The notes: generated from the letters alone by a model not told the origin. A DNA stretch of 8,180 nucleotides from Bacteroidota bacterium (GCA_010027395.1 RGVD01000114.1:1-8180); one strand, 5' to 3'. Numbered from the stretch's first letter, positions 1-6,846 are shown. Numbers and translations: made by a program.

Positions 1-196
1 TCTTGGAAATAATCGGCTGTCTAATCAACACTATCCTTTGGGTTAGCGAAGCACTCTTAGGATAAATTATGCATGTAGTGACTATGACACGGGTTTAAAA
101 AGTGATTTAGCATCATATATAAATCTTGCAGGCGGGTCGCCTGCAAGGGCAGAGAAAGCCGAGTTGAATTTTGATGATAATATTCAATATACTTGT
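1..196. other. Left-edge intergenic stretch with no convincing gene
   Basis: Nothing here is supported as a gene. Two short + strand reading frames enter from the left edge and stop at 44-46 (TAG) and 63-65 (TAA). The second would give a hydrophobic 20-residue tail, which is too short to call. After the TAG at 44 the frame of the next gene is open through 196, but this stretch reads through a palindromic repeat at 125-147 and precedes a clear signal peptide, so I treat it as leader DNA. I found no exact TAnnTTTG promoter element upstream of the first gene. Confidence 0.5.
125..147. repeat. Palindromic intergenic repeat, copy A
   Basis: The arms CTTGCAGGCG and CGCCTGCAAG are perfectly complementary over 10 bases with a 3-base loop GGT. 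The same core, preceded by an ATAAA-like sequence and followed by GGC(A)GA, recurs at 6164-6187 and 6219-6242, and in reverse orientation at 6092-6115. This indicates a dispersed REP-like palindrome family. There is no T-run after the stem, so it does not look like a simple intrinsic terminator. It lies 50 bases before the first likely start codon and would form a hairpin in the leader if transcribed. Confidence 0.8.
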
Positions 197-697
197 ATGA
201 TGAAAAGAATAGCACTCTTATTAATTTTCATATTTGGCTTTTTGTTGACGCAAGCCCAACAGAAAATTAGATTTTTTAAAGAGAATTCTGATTGCGTTTC
301 AAAAACATATACTTTGCCGGTATCTGTTACTTGCACATTTGCGGATGGAACTAAAAAGCGATTAATGCTTGAGAAAATAATTGGGGACAGTTTGGTTTTT
401 GAGAAATATTATAATCAAGATAAAATCTATGATTGCTCTTCAAATAAAATACTTAAAATGAATTTTCATAAAAAAGGAGAATATGTTTTATCTCCTCTAA
501 CCGTTGGGCTTGTTGGTTCTGCATTAGCATTCGGTTATATTAGTTTAGATTTATTATTTAATTTAAAATCCGAAGGTGCTGTTATTTTACCAGTAACAAG
601 TGTTTTAACATTAGTCGGAGGAACTTGTAGTTATTATCTCATAAGAAATCTACCTTCCTCTTACAAGACTTCAAAATGGAAAATTCATGAAAAGTAA
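197..697 (+). CDS. Exported protein with two membrane segments, unknown function (166 aa)
   Basis: I do not recognise a named family. Translated from ATG 197, the protein opens with a classic Sec signal peptide: MMKR, a hydrophobic run, then TQA|QQ at about residues 18-22. A beta-rich polar domain of about 70 residues follows (30-95). Two hydrophobic segments come next, at about 97-115 and 128-148, and the tail ends YKTSKWKIHEK. A TTG at 164 or the second ATG at 200 are other possible starts. 197/200 is preferred because it places the signal peptide at the N-terminus. There is no Shine-Dalgarno sequence, as is normal in Bacteroidota. The next gene begins inside its last codons (11-base overlap) and has the same architecture, which suggests co-transcribed tandem paralogues. 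The product probably sits in the envelope. It is visibly richer in A/T than the minus-strand genes nearby. Confidence 0.7.
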   Translation: MMKRIALLLIFIFGFLLTQAQQKIRFFKENSDCVSKTYTLPVSVTCTFADGTKKRLMLEKIIGDSLVFEKYYNQDKIYDCSSNKILKMNFHKKGEYVLSPLTVGLVGSALAFGYISLDLLFNLKSEGAVILPVTSVLTLVGGTCSYYLIRNLPSSYKTSKWKIHEK

Positions 698-1184
698 TAG
701 AGTTTTTTTATTGTTAATTCTTCTACTTAATGTTAGTATCCTTTACTGTCAAAAAGTTGGATTGAAGAAAAATGGAACTGAAAGAATCTATCATTTTAGA
801 CTACCAAAATTTATTACTTTAGATTATCAAACTGATTCGGGTTTATTGCATATTGAGGCAAAAGCAATTAAATATGATTTCCCATTGATGACAATAATGG
901 AGCACAAAAAAACTATCAATATAGATGTTAGAAAAATATATAAGTTAGAGTATAATTCTAGAATTTCAGGTTTATATTATATTGGTTCTATTACAACAAG
1001 CATTATCACCTTATCAATTATACCACCATTATTTTTTAGTAGGAATAGCCTTGAAGACTCTTTTGGAATCATTATATTAGCCTGTATACCAGCATCATTA
1101 AGTTATTTACAACTATACGAAGCTGATAGAAAGTTTAACACCAAAAACAAATGGAGCTTTGTTAACCCAAAAGAAAACAACTAA
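687..1184 (+). CDS. Exported protein with two membrane segments, paralogue-like (165 aa)
   Basis: No named family is recognised. The N-terminus is a strong signal sequence (MKSNR followed by a long Leu/Ile run, ending LYCQK at about residues 19-23). The Cys at 21 is not in a good lipobox, so ordinary signal peptidase I cleavage is more likely than lipidation. A beta-rich region (about 34-90) contains LPKFITLDY and ends RKIYKLEYN. Hydrophobic segments follow at about 93-116 and 126-142, then a polar tail with NTKNKWSF. The order signal peptide, beta region ending in an I-K-hydrophobic motif, two hydrophobic segments and a KW-containing tail matches the upstream gene. The two are therefore probably old duplicates, although residue identity is low. 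It overlaps the upstream gene by 11 bases, which suggests translational coupling, and ends 54 bases before the convergent minus-strand gene. Confidence 0.75.
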   Translation: MKSNRVFLLLILLLNVSILYCQKVGLKKNGTERIYHFRLPKFITLDYQTDSGLLHIEAKAIKYDFPLMTIMEHKKTINIDVRKIYKLEYNSRISGLYYIGSITTSIITLSIIPPLFFSRNSLEDSFGIIILACIPASLSYLQLYEADRKFNTKNKWSFVNPKENN

Positions 1185-1195
1185 GAACTTATCAT

Positions 1196-1214
1196 ATAGA
1201 GGCTATTCCTCTAT
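1196..1214. terminator. Hairpin between convergent genes, possible terminator
   Basis: ATAGAGG (1196-1202) and CCTCTAT (1208-1214) are perfectly complementary over 7 bases around a 5-base loop. The hairpin lies in the 54-base gap between the + strand gene ending at 1184 and the minus-strand barrel gene ending at 1239, where a shared terminator would be expected. Neither side has a clear T-run, so the terminator role is inferred from position. Confidence 0.35.
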
Positions 1215-1238
1215 CAACTATCAACCGACAACTATCAA
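1211..1238 (-). repeat. Four-unit heptamer array after the barrel gene stop
   Basis: Read on the minus strand, the TAG stop at 1239-1241 is followed without a gap by TTGATAG, TTGTCGG, TTGATAG and TTGATAG. This is four 7-base units of consensus TTGNYRG. A second four-unit array in the same place relative to a stop codon lies at 2801-2828. The array overlaps one arm of the hairpin at 1196-1214. Its function is unknown. Confidence 0.8.
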
Positions 1239-2744
1239 CTAAAAAGTAAACGTCATTCCACCCAACACATTAAAGCCATATACATTGTAGTTTAACCAAC
1301 GTTGGTATTGGTTGTTGGCAAAGTTGTTTATGTTTAAGAAAGCGGATACATGTTTGTTGTATCTATAATCAATGGCAAAATTGGCATCTACCATAGCATT
1401 TAATTTCACTTCTTTTCTGTTGCTGATATTATATGCTGTTCTTTCGTTCATGTAGAACAAATCCAATCTAAATAAGAATTTATCAGCTAGGTTCAAGCTG
1501 TTGTTCCATTTGGCTTCAAAAGTGGGTTTAGAGTATGGGCTTAATAATTTCTCCATACTATAGTTATAGCTTGTAAGCGTTAAACCTGTTCTGAATTTTT
1601 CACCAAAATGATGGTTCAATTCCAATTGCATGGTGGTTAGGGTTACTTTGCCATTGTCATACAAAGGCAATTGGGATGAATTGCTTGAATCGAATCCGAA
1701 GAACAACATGTTTTTATAATTGGCTACCGAACCATAGATGCTAAAGAAAGTACGTTTACCAAGACTGCCTTTCAATCCCAAATAGAATTCAATTTGCTTG
1801 TTGGTATTGTAAATGCCATGCAAAGCGGTATCACTTCTTCCTAGGGTAAATGGGTTTTCACTGCTAATGCTACGGAAAGTATTTTTCTTATAATCGCCTG
1901 TTAATCCGGCATAGGTAGTTAGTTTTTGTTTGATGATATGATAGCCCGCTTCTTGGATTAAAATCGAAATAAGTTCTGTTGTATGAAAAGTTTTTAAAAC
2001 CTGTATTGTTGATGTTAATAGCTGTTTTTAAATCAAACAACACACCCACATATCTTTTGCTAAAAATACCCGCGGCTACAAAATCATTGTCCGTTACTTC
2101 TCTATTATTGCTGTAGTTGTAATAATTGGCATTTATCTTCAATGACAAATCATTGCTATCTTTTACTTTGTTTTCGTATGCCAATTTCACATCAATGGTA
2201 TTATACACCAACTTAGAAGTATCTTGTTTAGGCCTTATAACATCATCAGGATTATAGCCATACAAATAAACCACATTGCGATAATAGTAAGCATCCGTAG
2301 CAATACTACCTGCATCAAAGAAACGCTTACCAAAAGCATACAAAGTATTGTTGCTAAAATTATTAAACTCCTTATCACCTGTTGAAGAAAGATGTTTTGC
2401 AAATACACCACCTTGCCAATTTTTATTTCTTAAAGAGGTCAAATACATTTCAAACATGGGTGTCAAATAATTTCCAAAACCTAAGCGGGTATAGTTGTTT
2501 TTTAACTTAGGTAATAAAGCGGTTCCCAAACTGATGGGTTTAATGGCATACATGGTAGGCAAGGTTTGGTATTGCTGCTCAGGTTGCTTGTATCTATACT
2601 CAGGCATGGTGCTTTCTGGTGTCTCAGGATTTGGATTCACCGGAATTTTTATTGCATCTGAGCCTTTATCAATGAGTCTTTTTGCTGTGCAGATGCGTTT
2701 AAAACAACAAGTATCGTGCAAATTACAAATAGTATTTTTTTCAT
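1239..2744 (-). pseudogene. TonB-receptor-like outer-membrane beta-barrel gene with two compensating frameshifts
   Basis: Start ATG 2744-2742 and stop TAG 1241-1239 share one frame (502 codons with the stop), but the middle is read in another. The first segment is a signal peptide, MKKILFVICTILVVLNASAQ|QK. It would stop at 2649-2651. The frame shifts near the A5 run (T5 at 2679-2683 on +), after which SDAIKIP, LGFGNYLTPMFEMYLTS and barrel-like strands follow. Near the GGG run (CCC at 1945-1947 on +) the frame shifts back. Dropping one G joins FDFNPRSG to YHIIKQKLTTYAG. The C-terminus, NQYQRWLNYNVYGFNVLGGMTFTF, with a terminal Phe, is typical of a Bacteroidota barrel. The family (known from memory, not searched) is a TonB-dependent-receptor-like barrel commonly found beside a large TPR protein. 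The gene follows the TPR gene by 84 bases with no promoter visible between them, so they are probably one operon. The defects may be sequencing errors in homopolymers or a genuine pseudogene. Confidence 0.8.
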
Positions 2745-2758
2745 TTTAATTTTATGTT

Positions 2759-2788
2759 ATTCGGTTCACTGTTATTTGGTTCACTGTT
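2759..2788. repeat. Two tandem 15-base repeats upstream of the barrel gene
   Basis: ATTCGGTTCACTGTT (2759-2773) is followed directly by ATTTGGTTCACTGTT (2774-2788), differing at one base. The pair lies between the heptamer array after the TPR gene and the barrel gene start, 15 bases upstream of the ATG at 2744. It would be in the operon transcript if the two genes are co-transcribed. Confidence 0.8.
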
Positions 2789-2800
2789 CATAGAAAAATC

Positions 2801-2828
2801 CTACCAACTGACAACCAACAACTATCAA
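2801..2828 (-). repeat. Four-unit heptamer array after the TPR gene stop
   Basis: On the minus strand the TAG stop at 2829-2831 is followed immediately by TTGATAG, TTGTTGG, TTGTCAG and TTGGTAG. The unit length, unit count, first unit and phase with the stop codon are the same as in the array at 1211-1238 after the neighbouring barrel gene. Confidence 0.8.
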
Positions 2829-5800
2829 CTAGTTTTCTTTGTCTATTCTGTCCTCTATTTTTTTCTTTTGTTCTGATTTGCTTTTGCTTTCAAGTTCTAT
2901 CACTTTGTTCAACTTCTCTTGGGCAATTTGTTTGATGTCACCATCACCTTCATAACCTTCCAACACACTTTGCAGAGTGGCCTTAGCTTGGAAAAGGTCA
3001 TTCATTTTTACATAAATATCCGACCAAAGGATAAAGCCCTTCGCAACCCAATAATCATAATCTGTAAACTGATTACTAAGCTCAGTAATGGTTTTGGTAG
3101 CACCTTTATACTCTTTGCGTAAGAACTGAATGTAAGCAATATTGTATTTAGACTCTGCTGCCAATACGTTTTTGCTTTCTTTCAACACATATTGAAAATC
3201 AGGCATGGCTGAATCTGGTTTATTGCGGCTGATGTAAAACTTACCTGTGTTGTAGCGAGCTTCAACCAAACCATCTTTTTGTGCTATTCCTGAATTGATA
3301 TATTTAAAAGAGGCTGCTGCCGCTGTATCCGTTTTTTGCATCAAACCTGCACAACGCATTTGACCCAATAGTGACACATGTAAATTATCTTTATTACCTG
3401 CTATCCTCTCTAGGGCTGCATAGTATTCATAAGCCTTTTCGTAGTTCTTTTTACCAAAATATAAAATGGCTGCTTGCCTTGTGCTGCGCTCGGTATAGTC
3501 GCTACGGGTATTGCTAACCACAAATTCATAACAAGCCAATGCATCATCATTGTTTTTCAATTTATAATCACATTCAGCTTTAAAATAATTGGCCTTCAAC
3601 ATAAAATAACCCCCAGGGAAACGGCTGATATAATTAGCAAATCCTTTACTCGCTTTAGCACAATCATTGTTTTTGTAATTGTTAAAAGCAGCTTCGAAAG
3701 TAATTGAATCTTGTGTGCTAGGTGCGATGCTTATGTTTGGCAAATTGCGGTACATATCTTCTAGCTTTTCGCTTTCACCTTTGTTCACCAATATGTTTCT
3801 CACCAAGACCAAGGCTTCACGACTCTCATCCGTTTGAGGATAAGTTTTGATTAATGTTTTTATAGTAGTTAAGGCATCATCATCTTTGTCTTGGTTAAAC
3901 AAAGCAAGACCTTTATTTAACATGGCTTTACGGACGTATATACTTCTTGGGTAATTGGTGATGATGTTATCAAACTCAGAGACAGCAGTAGCATATTCCT
4001 CATTTTGCAAATGCACTTTGGCAATGTCAAACAAGGCATCATCAATAAAAACTGATTTTGGAAACTGATTGATTAGTAAACGTAAACTTGTAATCTTGTC
4101 CGTATTTCTGTTCACCACACCTTGCACCAACGATTTTTGATACATGGCATAATCAGCACCATTTAGCTTTTTGTCGATTACCAGGTTGTAGTATTCAATG
4201 GCTTTATCGTAGCTTCTTTGCACAAAATAACAATCAGCTGTTCTAATAACAGCATCGGTATATACTTCAGGGTTGCTAACCGCTGCATCTATCAAAACAT
4301 ATTTTTTAAATTGCTCAATGGCATTATTATATTCCTCTGCTTTCAACTGAGCATAACCCAGATTATATACACATAGCAAATAGAACCTTGTTTTCTTTAA
4401 CTCATCAAATGTTAAGGCCTTTTTATAATCAGCTATGGCATTTTGGTAAGCATTGTTTTTGTATTCTATCTCACCTAACCAAAAATAACTTAAACTAAGT
4501 ATTCTTTTATCGTAGGTAGTTTCAGCTGCTTTGTTAAAATAAATGGCTGCGTTTTCATAATCATTATTCAAATAAAATTGCTCTGCTTGGTAATAGTAAA
4601 CCCTTTGTAAACCCAATAAATCCTTGTCACTTGGCTTCTTAATACTTTCTAAAAAGTTGATGGCCTCTTTATAATTTTTTGAAGATAAAAGCAATTGGCT
4701 CAAATTACTTTTAGCTTCATCTATCAAATCAGATTCAGGAAATTTTTCAATAAACTTTTTGTAATTGAAAATGGCTGCTGAGTTAAGTAACAATTCATTG
4801 GCCAATTTAGCCGAGTTGAAAATCGACCATTCTGAAATTACTTTGTTATAGTCAATCTCCGCTGCTTTATTGAAAGCGGTTCGGGCATTCGGTTTTTTGT
4901 TTACTTCAATATAACATTTACCTAAATTGTATAATGCATATTGGGTTAAAGTATCTGTATTTTCGGCTATTTTCAAGAACTGATCTATGGCTTTGTCATA
5001 TTGATTATTCTTAAAATAACTATAAGCCAATCTATAAACATCATTGCTGTTGGGCGCCACAGGTGCTTCATTGGTAAACTTCTCAAGATAGGGTAAAGCC
5101 TTTTGGTAATTTCCTAAATTGTAATGAGACTGGCCTAACATTCCTGAAATATCGGTTGCCACTTCATTGTTGGTGATGGTATCGCAATAGGCAATCACAT
5201 CCTGGTATTGCTTGCGACTGAAGTAAATTTGGGCCACATAAATATTGGATAAGGGGCCAAAAGTTTTGTGGTGCTTTATCCTAGCAAAATGTTCCAATGC
5301 TTCATCGTAATTAGCATTTTTATAACACACATAGCCATAATAGTAATTGGTAGCATCATAATACTTGGTCTTCTCATCTTTGATGGGTTTCAAGGCTGCT
5401 TTCGACTTTTCGAAACTATCTACTTTGAACAAGCAATATCCTTTATCGAAATAATATTCTCTTACATCATTCTCCGCCAAGTAATCAGCATCCACACGAT
5501 CAAAGTAATGAACGGCTTCTTTGTTGTTTTTATTGCGATAATACAACCTACCTAATTGGTACATGGCCAATTTTGAAACGGTTAAATCAGGGTAATTCTG
5601 CATAACCCCTTTCAGCATTGAAATCGCATTGGCATTGAATAATTCCATGGCACAAGTGGCTGCATAGTATTCAGCTCGGGCTTTGTAGGTGCGATCGGTG
5701 GTGAAGTCAGCAAACCAAGTAAAATGTTTTTGAGCTACTGCAAATTTTTCTTTGTCAAATAGTTCAAGGCCGCGGTTATAGTAACGAATATTATCGTCAT

Positions 5801-5882
5801 AAATCATGGTGCGCTGTGCTTTTGTTGTTTGAAGCAACAAGAAAAACAGGGCTATTTTTATAGCTAATCGCTTTGTAATCAT
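2829..5882 (-). CDS. Large exported tetratricopeptide-repeat protein (1017 aa)
   Basis: The N-terminus, MITKRLAIKIALFFLLLQTTKA|QR, is a Sec signal peptide without a lipobox, so the product is probably periplasmic or held at the outer membrane. Almost all the rest is helical TPR-type repeats. Clear examples are at about residues 29-60, 107-130, 180-203, 283-303, 315-343, 424-454, 464-490, 503-530, 550-570, 614-645 and 904-935, each with the small/aromatic pattern of TPR helices and Y-x-x-A-I-x-x-F/Y turns. Residues 600-690 resemble the BamD/YbgF-type TPR that follows N-x-F/Y-P. The C-terminal block YDYWVAKGFILWSDIYVKM...QAKATLQSVL (about 942-975) looks like a family-conserved module, and the protein ends in a Lys/Glu-rich tail. 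TPRs bind proteins, and the downstream barrel gene is the obvious candidate partner (inference). It resembles gliding/secretion TPR proteins only in general style, so no gene symbol is given. No stops or frameshifts were seen. ATG 5882 has no Shine-Dalgarno sequence. Confidence 0.9.
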   Translation of the reverse strand: MITKRLAIKIALFFLLLQTTKAQRTMIYDDNIRYYNRGLELFDKEKFAVAQKHFTWFADFTTDRTYKARAEYYAATCAMELFNANAISMLKGVMQNYPDLTVSKLAMYQLGRLYYRNKNNKEAVHYFDRVDADYLAENDVREYYFDKGYCLFKVDSFEKSKAALKPIKDEKTKYYDATNYYYGYVCYKNANYDEALEHFARIKHHKTFGPLSNIYVAQIYFSRKQYQDVIAYCDTITNNEVATDISGMLGQSHYNLGNYQKALPYLEKFTNEAPVAPNSNDVYRLAYSYFKNNQYDKAIDQFLKIAENTDTLTQYALYNLGKCYIEVNKKPNARTAFNKAAEIDYNKVISEWSIFNSAKLANELLLNSAAIFNYKKFIEKFPESDLIDEAKSNLSQLLLSSKNYKEAINFLESIKKPSDKDLLGLQRVYYYQAEQFYLNNDYENAAIYFNKAAETTYDKRILSLSYFWLGEIEYKNNAYQNAIADYKKALTFDELKKTRFYLLCVYNLGYAQLKAEEYNNAIEQFKKYVLIDAAVSNPEVYTDAVIRTADCYFVQRSYDKAIEYYNLVIDKKLNGADYAMYQKSLVQGVVNRNTDKITSLRLLINQFPKSVFIDDALFDIAKVHLQNEEYATAVSEFDNIITNYPRSIYVRKAMLNKGLALFNQDKDDDALTTIKTLIKTYPQTDESREALVLVRNILVNKGESEKLEDMYRNLPNISIAPSTQDSITFEAAFNNYKNNDCAKASKGFANYISRFPGGYFMLKANYFKAECDYKLKNNDDALACYEFVVSNTRSDYTERSTRQAAILYFGKKNYEKAYEYYAALERIAGNKDNLHVSLLGQMRCAGLMQKTDTAAAASFKYINSGIAQKDGLVEARYNTGKFYISRNKPDSAMPDFQYVLKESKNVLAAESKYNIAYIQFLRKEYKGATKTITELSNQFTDYDYWVAKGFILWSDIYVKMNDLFQAKATLQSVLEGYEGDGDIKQIAQEKLNKVIELESKSKSEQKKKIEDRIDKEN

Positions 5883-6042
5883 TATAAAAAATGTGTTTTA
5901 AAAGATATACGAAGCTATGAGATACGATATTCTTCTTGGCAAGATTTAAACCACAAGTAAGGGAATAACTTGGTTAAGTGAATGGATTAATGGACATCGA
6001 AAAAGGAAGCTATAATTAGATGTTTCAATTGATTTTTAAAAC

Positions 6043-6074
6043 ACATAGGAACATAGATATGATAGATTACATAG
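6043..6074. repeat. Short ACATAG repeat cluster
   Basis: ACATAG occurs at 6043-6048, 6051-6056 and 6069-6074. The first two are 8 bases apart, and a related GATAGA lies between the second and third. The cluster is flanked by AAAAC on the left and TTTT on the right. Similar ACATAG/CACATAG strings are common in gene gaps of this phylum as I recall. No function is claimed. Confidence 0.55.
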
Positions 6075-6091
6075 TTTTGACTTTTGGCACC

Positions 6092-6115
6092 GTTGCAGCC
6101 GTCCCCGCCTGCAAC
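6092..6115. repeat. Palindromic intergenic repeat, inverted and imperfect copy B
   Basis: GTTGCAG (6092-6098) pairs with CTGCAAC (6109-6115) over 7 bases. Read on the minus strand it gives GTTGCAGGCGGGG then ACGGCTGCAAC, close to copy A at 125-147 (TTGCAGGCGGG...CCTGCAA). It is therefore a degenerate family member in the opposite orientation to the other copies. Confidence 0.65.
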
Positions 6116-6138
6116 ATTAATCTCTATTCAACTATTAG

Positions 6139-6248
6139 ATATCGAAAAAATCCCTAATAAAGATTTGCAGGCGAGGAGGCCTGCAAAGGCGAAATATCGA
6201 AAAAATCCTTAATAAAGTTTTGCAGACGAGGAAGCCTGCAAAGGCGAA
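6139..6248. repeat. Tandem duplication of a 55-base unit containing the palindrome
   Basis: Unit 1 is 6139-6193 and unit 2 is 6194-6248, directly adjacent with no gap and with only 4 differences in 55 positions. Each begins ATATCGAAAAAATCC and ends GCCTGCAAAGGCGAA. Unit 1 contains the perfect arms TTTGCAGGC (6164-6172) and GCCTGCAAA (6179-6187) around GAGGAG. Unit 2 contains the same arms with one mismatch (6219-6227 and 6234-6242) around GAGGAA. The duplicated unit is longer than the palindrome and shows the element's flanks: ATAAAG on the left and GGCGAA on the right. Confidence 0.9.
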
Positions 6249-6337
6249 ATCCTATAAATCCTGTTCTGATAAGGTTTTATGATTGTCCTTGCTGTTAAAC
6301 TTAATCCTTTAAAAGTATAAGCATACGAATTTATTCA

Positions 6338-6353
6338 ACAAAACAAGTTTTGT
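6338..6353. terminator. Small hairpin downstream of the DUF3467 gene
   Basis: ACAAAAC (6338-6344) is complementary to GTTTTGT (6347-6353), leaving a tight loop. It begins 19 bases beyond the DUF3467 stop on the minus strand. There is no following T-run and the stem is AT-rich, so a terminator role is only a positional guess. Confidence 0.25.
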
Positions 6354-6371
6354 CAACCATATCAAATAGTA

Positions 6372-6683
6372 TTAAGCTTGACCTGTGGTTCCACCAAAAT
6401 TTAATGGCATGGCTGGCATATTGTCCAACACAGTTATTTCGCCATTCATATCTTCGTATTTATTGATATTATCAGAAAGGGCGAGCAACAAACGCTTGGC
6501 ATGTTCGGGTGTTAAAACTATGCGAGCTTTCACTTTAGCCTTTGGAACGCCTGGCATAAGTCTAATAAAATCTACCACAAACTCACTATTAGAATGGGTA
6601 ATGATGGCTAAGTTTGAATATGTTCCTTCTGCGATTTCTTCGCTAAGTTCTATGTTGATTTGGTTTGGATTTTGATTTTCCAT
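6372..6683 (-). CDS. DUF3467 domain protein (103 aa)
   Basis: The protein is a small soluble one without a signal peptide and has the hallmarks of the DUF3467 family: INIELSEEIAEGTYSNLAIITHS at about 9-32, EFVVDFIRLMPGVPKAKVKARIVLTPEHAKRLLLALSDNI at about 34-73, then a short acidic and Gly/Ala tail. Its length and nearly the whole sequence fit the Bacteroidota members I remember. The biochemical role is not known to me. In many genomes it is a conserved single-copy gene, in some near RNA polymerase genes, but no such neighbour is seen here. A TATATTTG -7 element lies 20 bases upstream of the ATG, so it probably has its own promoter and a short leader. It appears intact and is separated from genes on both sides by long gaps. 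Confidence 0.93.
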   Translation of the reverse strand: MENQNPNQINIELSEEIAEGTYSNLAIITHSNSEFVVDFIRLMPGVPKAKVKARIVLTPEHAKRLLLALSDNINKYEDMNGEITVLDNMPAMPLNFGGTTGQA

Positions 6684-6703
6684 AATGTGATGATATGTTG
6701 AGC

Positions 6704-6730
6704 CAAATATAGGAATTTTTCTTTTTCAAA
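6704..6730 (-). promoter_or_regulatory. Bacteroidota-type promoter for the DUF3467 gene
   Basis: On the minus strand, TATATTTG (6711-6704) is an exact match to the -7 consensus TAnnTTTG. TTTG (6730-6727) lies 15 bases upstream, where a -33 TTG is expected, although the usual spacing is a few bases longer. The start codon at 6683 is 20 bases downstream, which implies a very short leader. This is the only exact -7 match I noticed correctly placed before a start codon in the window. Confidence 0.55.
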
Positions 6731-6828
6731 TAAGACCATTGACTAATTATTATCTAATTCTAATCAATATTCAACTATTAAGCAATCATTTATATTATAG
6801 TAATTATTAAAACAAAGTTTAATTCATT

Positions 6829-6844
6829 TTTTGCAGGCGCAAAA
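6829..6844. repeat. Short palindrome resembling half of the repeat family
   Basis: TTTTGC (6829-6834) pairs with GCAAAA (6839-6844) around AGGC. The string TTTTGCAGGCGC is also the left arm of the dispersed palindrome, so this may be a truncated copy. On the minus strand it follows the lipoprotein gene stop (6847-6849) by two bases. It could act as a weak 3' hairpin for that transcript, though no T-run follows it in that direction. Confidence 0.4.
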
Positions 6845-6846
6845 TA

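Larger units (their letters stand above)
5883..6371. other. 489-base repeat-rich intergenic region
   Basis: I see no supportable gene on either strand between the DUF3467 gene stop (6372) and the TPR gene start (5882). The region holds a triple ACATAG motif (6043-6074), an inverted palindrome copy (6092-6115), a 55-base tandem duplication with two more palindromes (6139-6248) and a small hairpin (6338-6353). No exact TAnnTTTG promoter was found for the TPR gene. The nearest is a weak TATCTTTT on the minus strand at 5907-5900 with no matching -33 TTG. Confidence 0.6.

Noticed and set aside
33..41. Near match to TAnnTTTG upstream of the first gene
   Set aside because: The string is TATCCTTTG, one base too long between TA and TTTG, and it is about 155 bases before the start codon with no good -33 element.
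125..147. Palindrome as an intrinsic terminator
   Set aside because: The stem is strong but no T-run follows on either strand, and the same core recurs in several gaps, which favours a dispersed repeat.
1211..1238. Heptamer array as a CRISPR-like or phage attachment site
   Set aside because: The units are 7 bases without spacers, and no integrase or tRNA gene is near.
2495..2749. + strand open frame opposite the barrel gene
   Set aside because: It lies antisense to clear coding sequence for the barrel protein and its signal peptide, and shows no recognisable domain.
2829..5882. Assigning the TPR gene as a gliding/type IX secretion component (sprE/porW-like)
   Set aside because: The protein has an ordinary signal peptide rather than a lipobox, and neither neighbour is a known secretion gene. 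Sharing TPR repeats is not enough.
6139..6248. Repeat pair as a possible CRISPR array
   Set aside because: Only two units, directly adjacent with no unique spacers, and no cas genes nearby.
6385..6675. + strand open frame opposite the DUF3467 gene
   Set aside because: It is the mirror of a strongly recognised DUF3467 gene; its translation resembles nothing I know.
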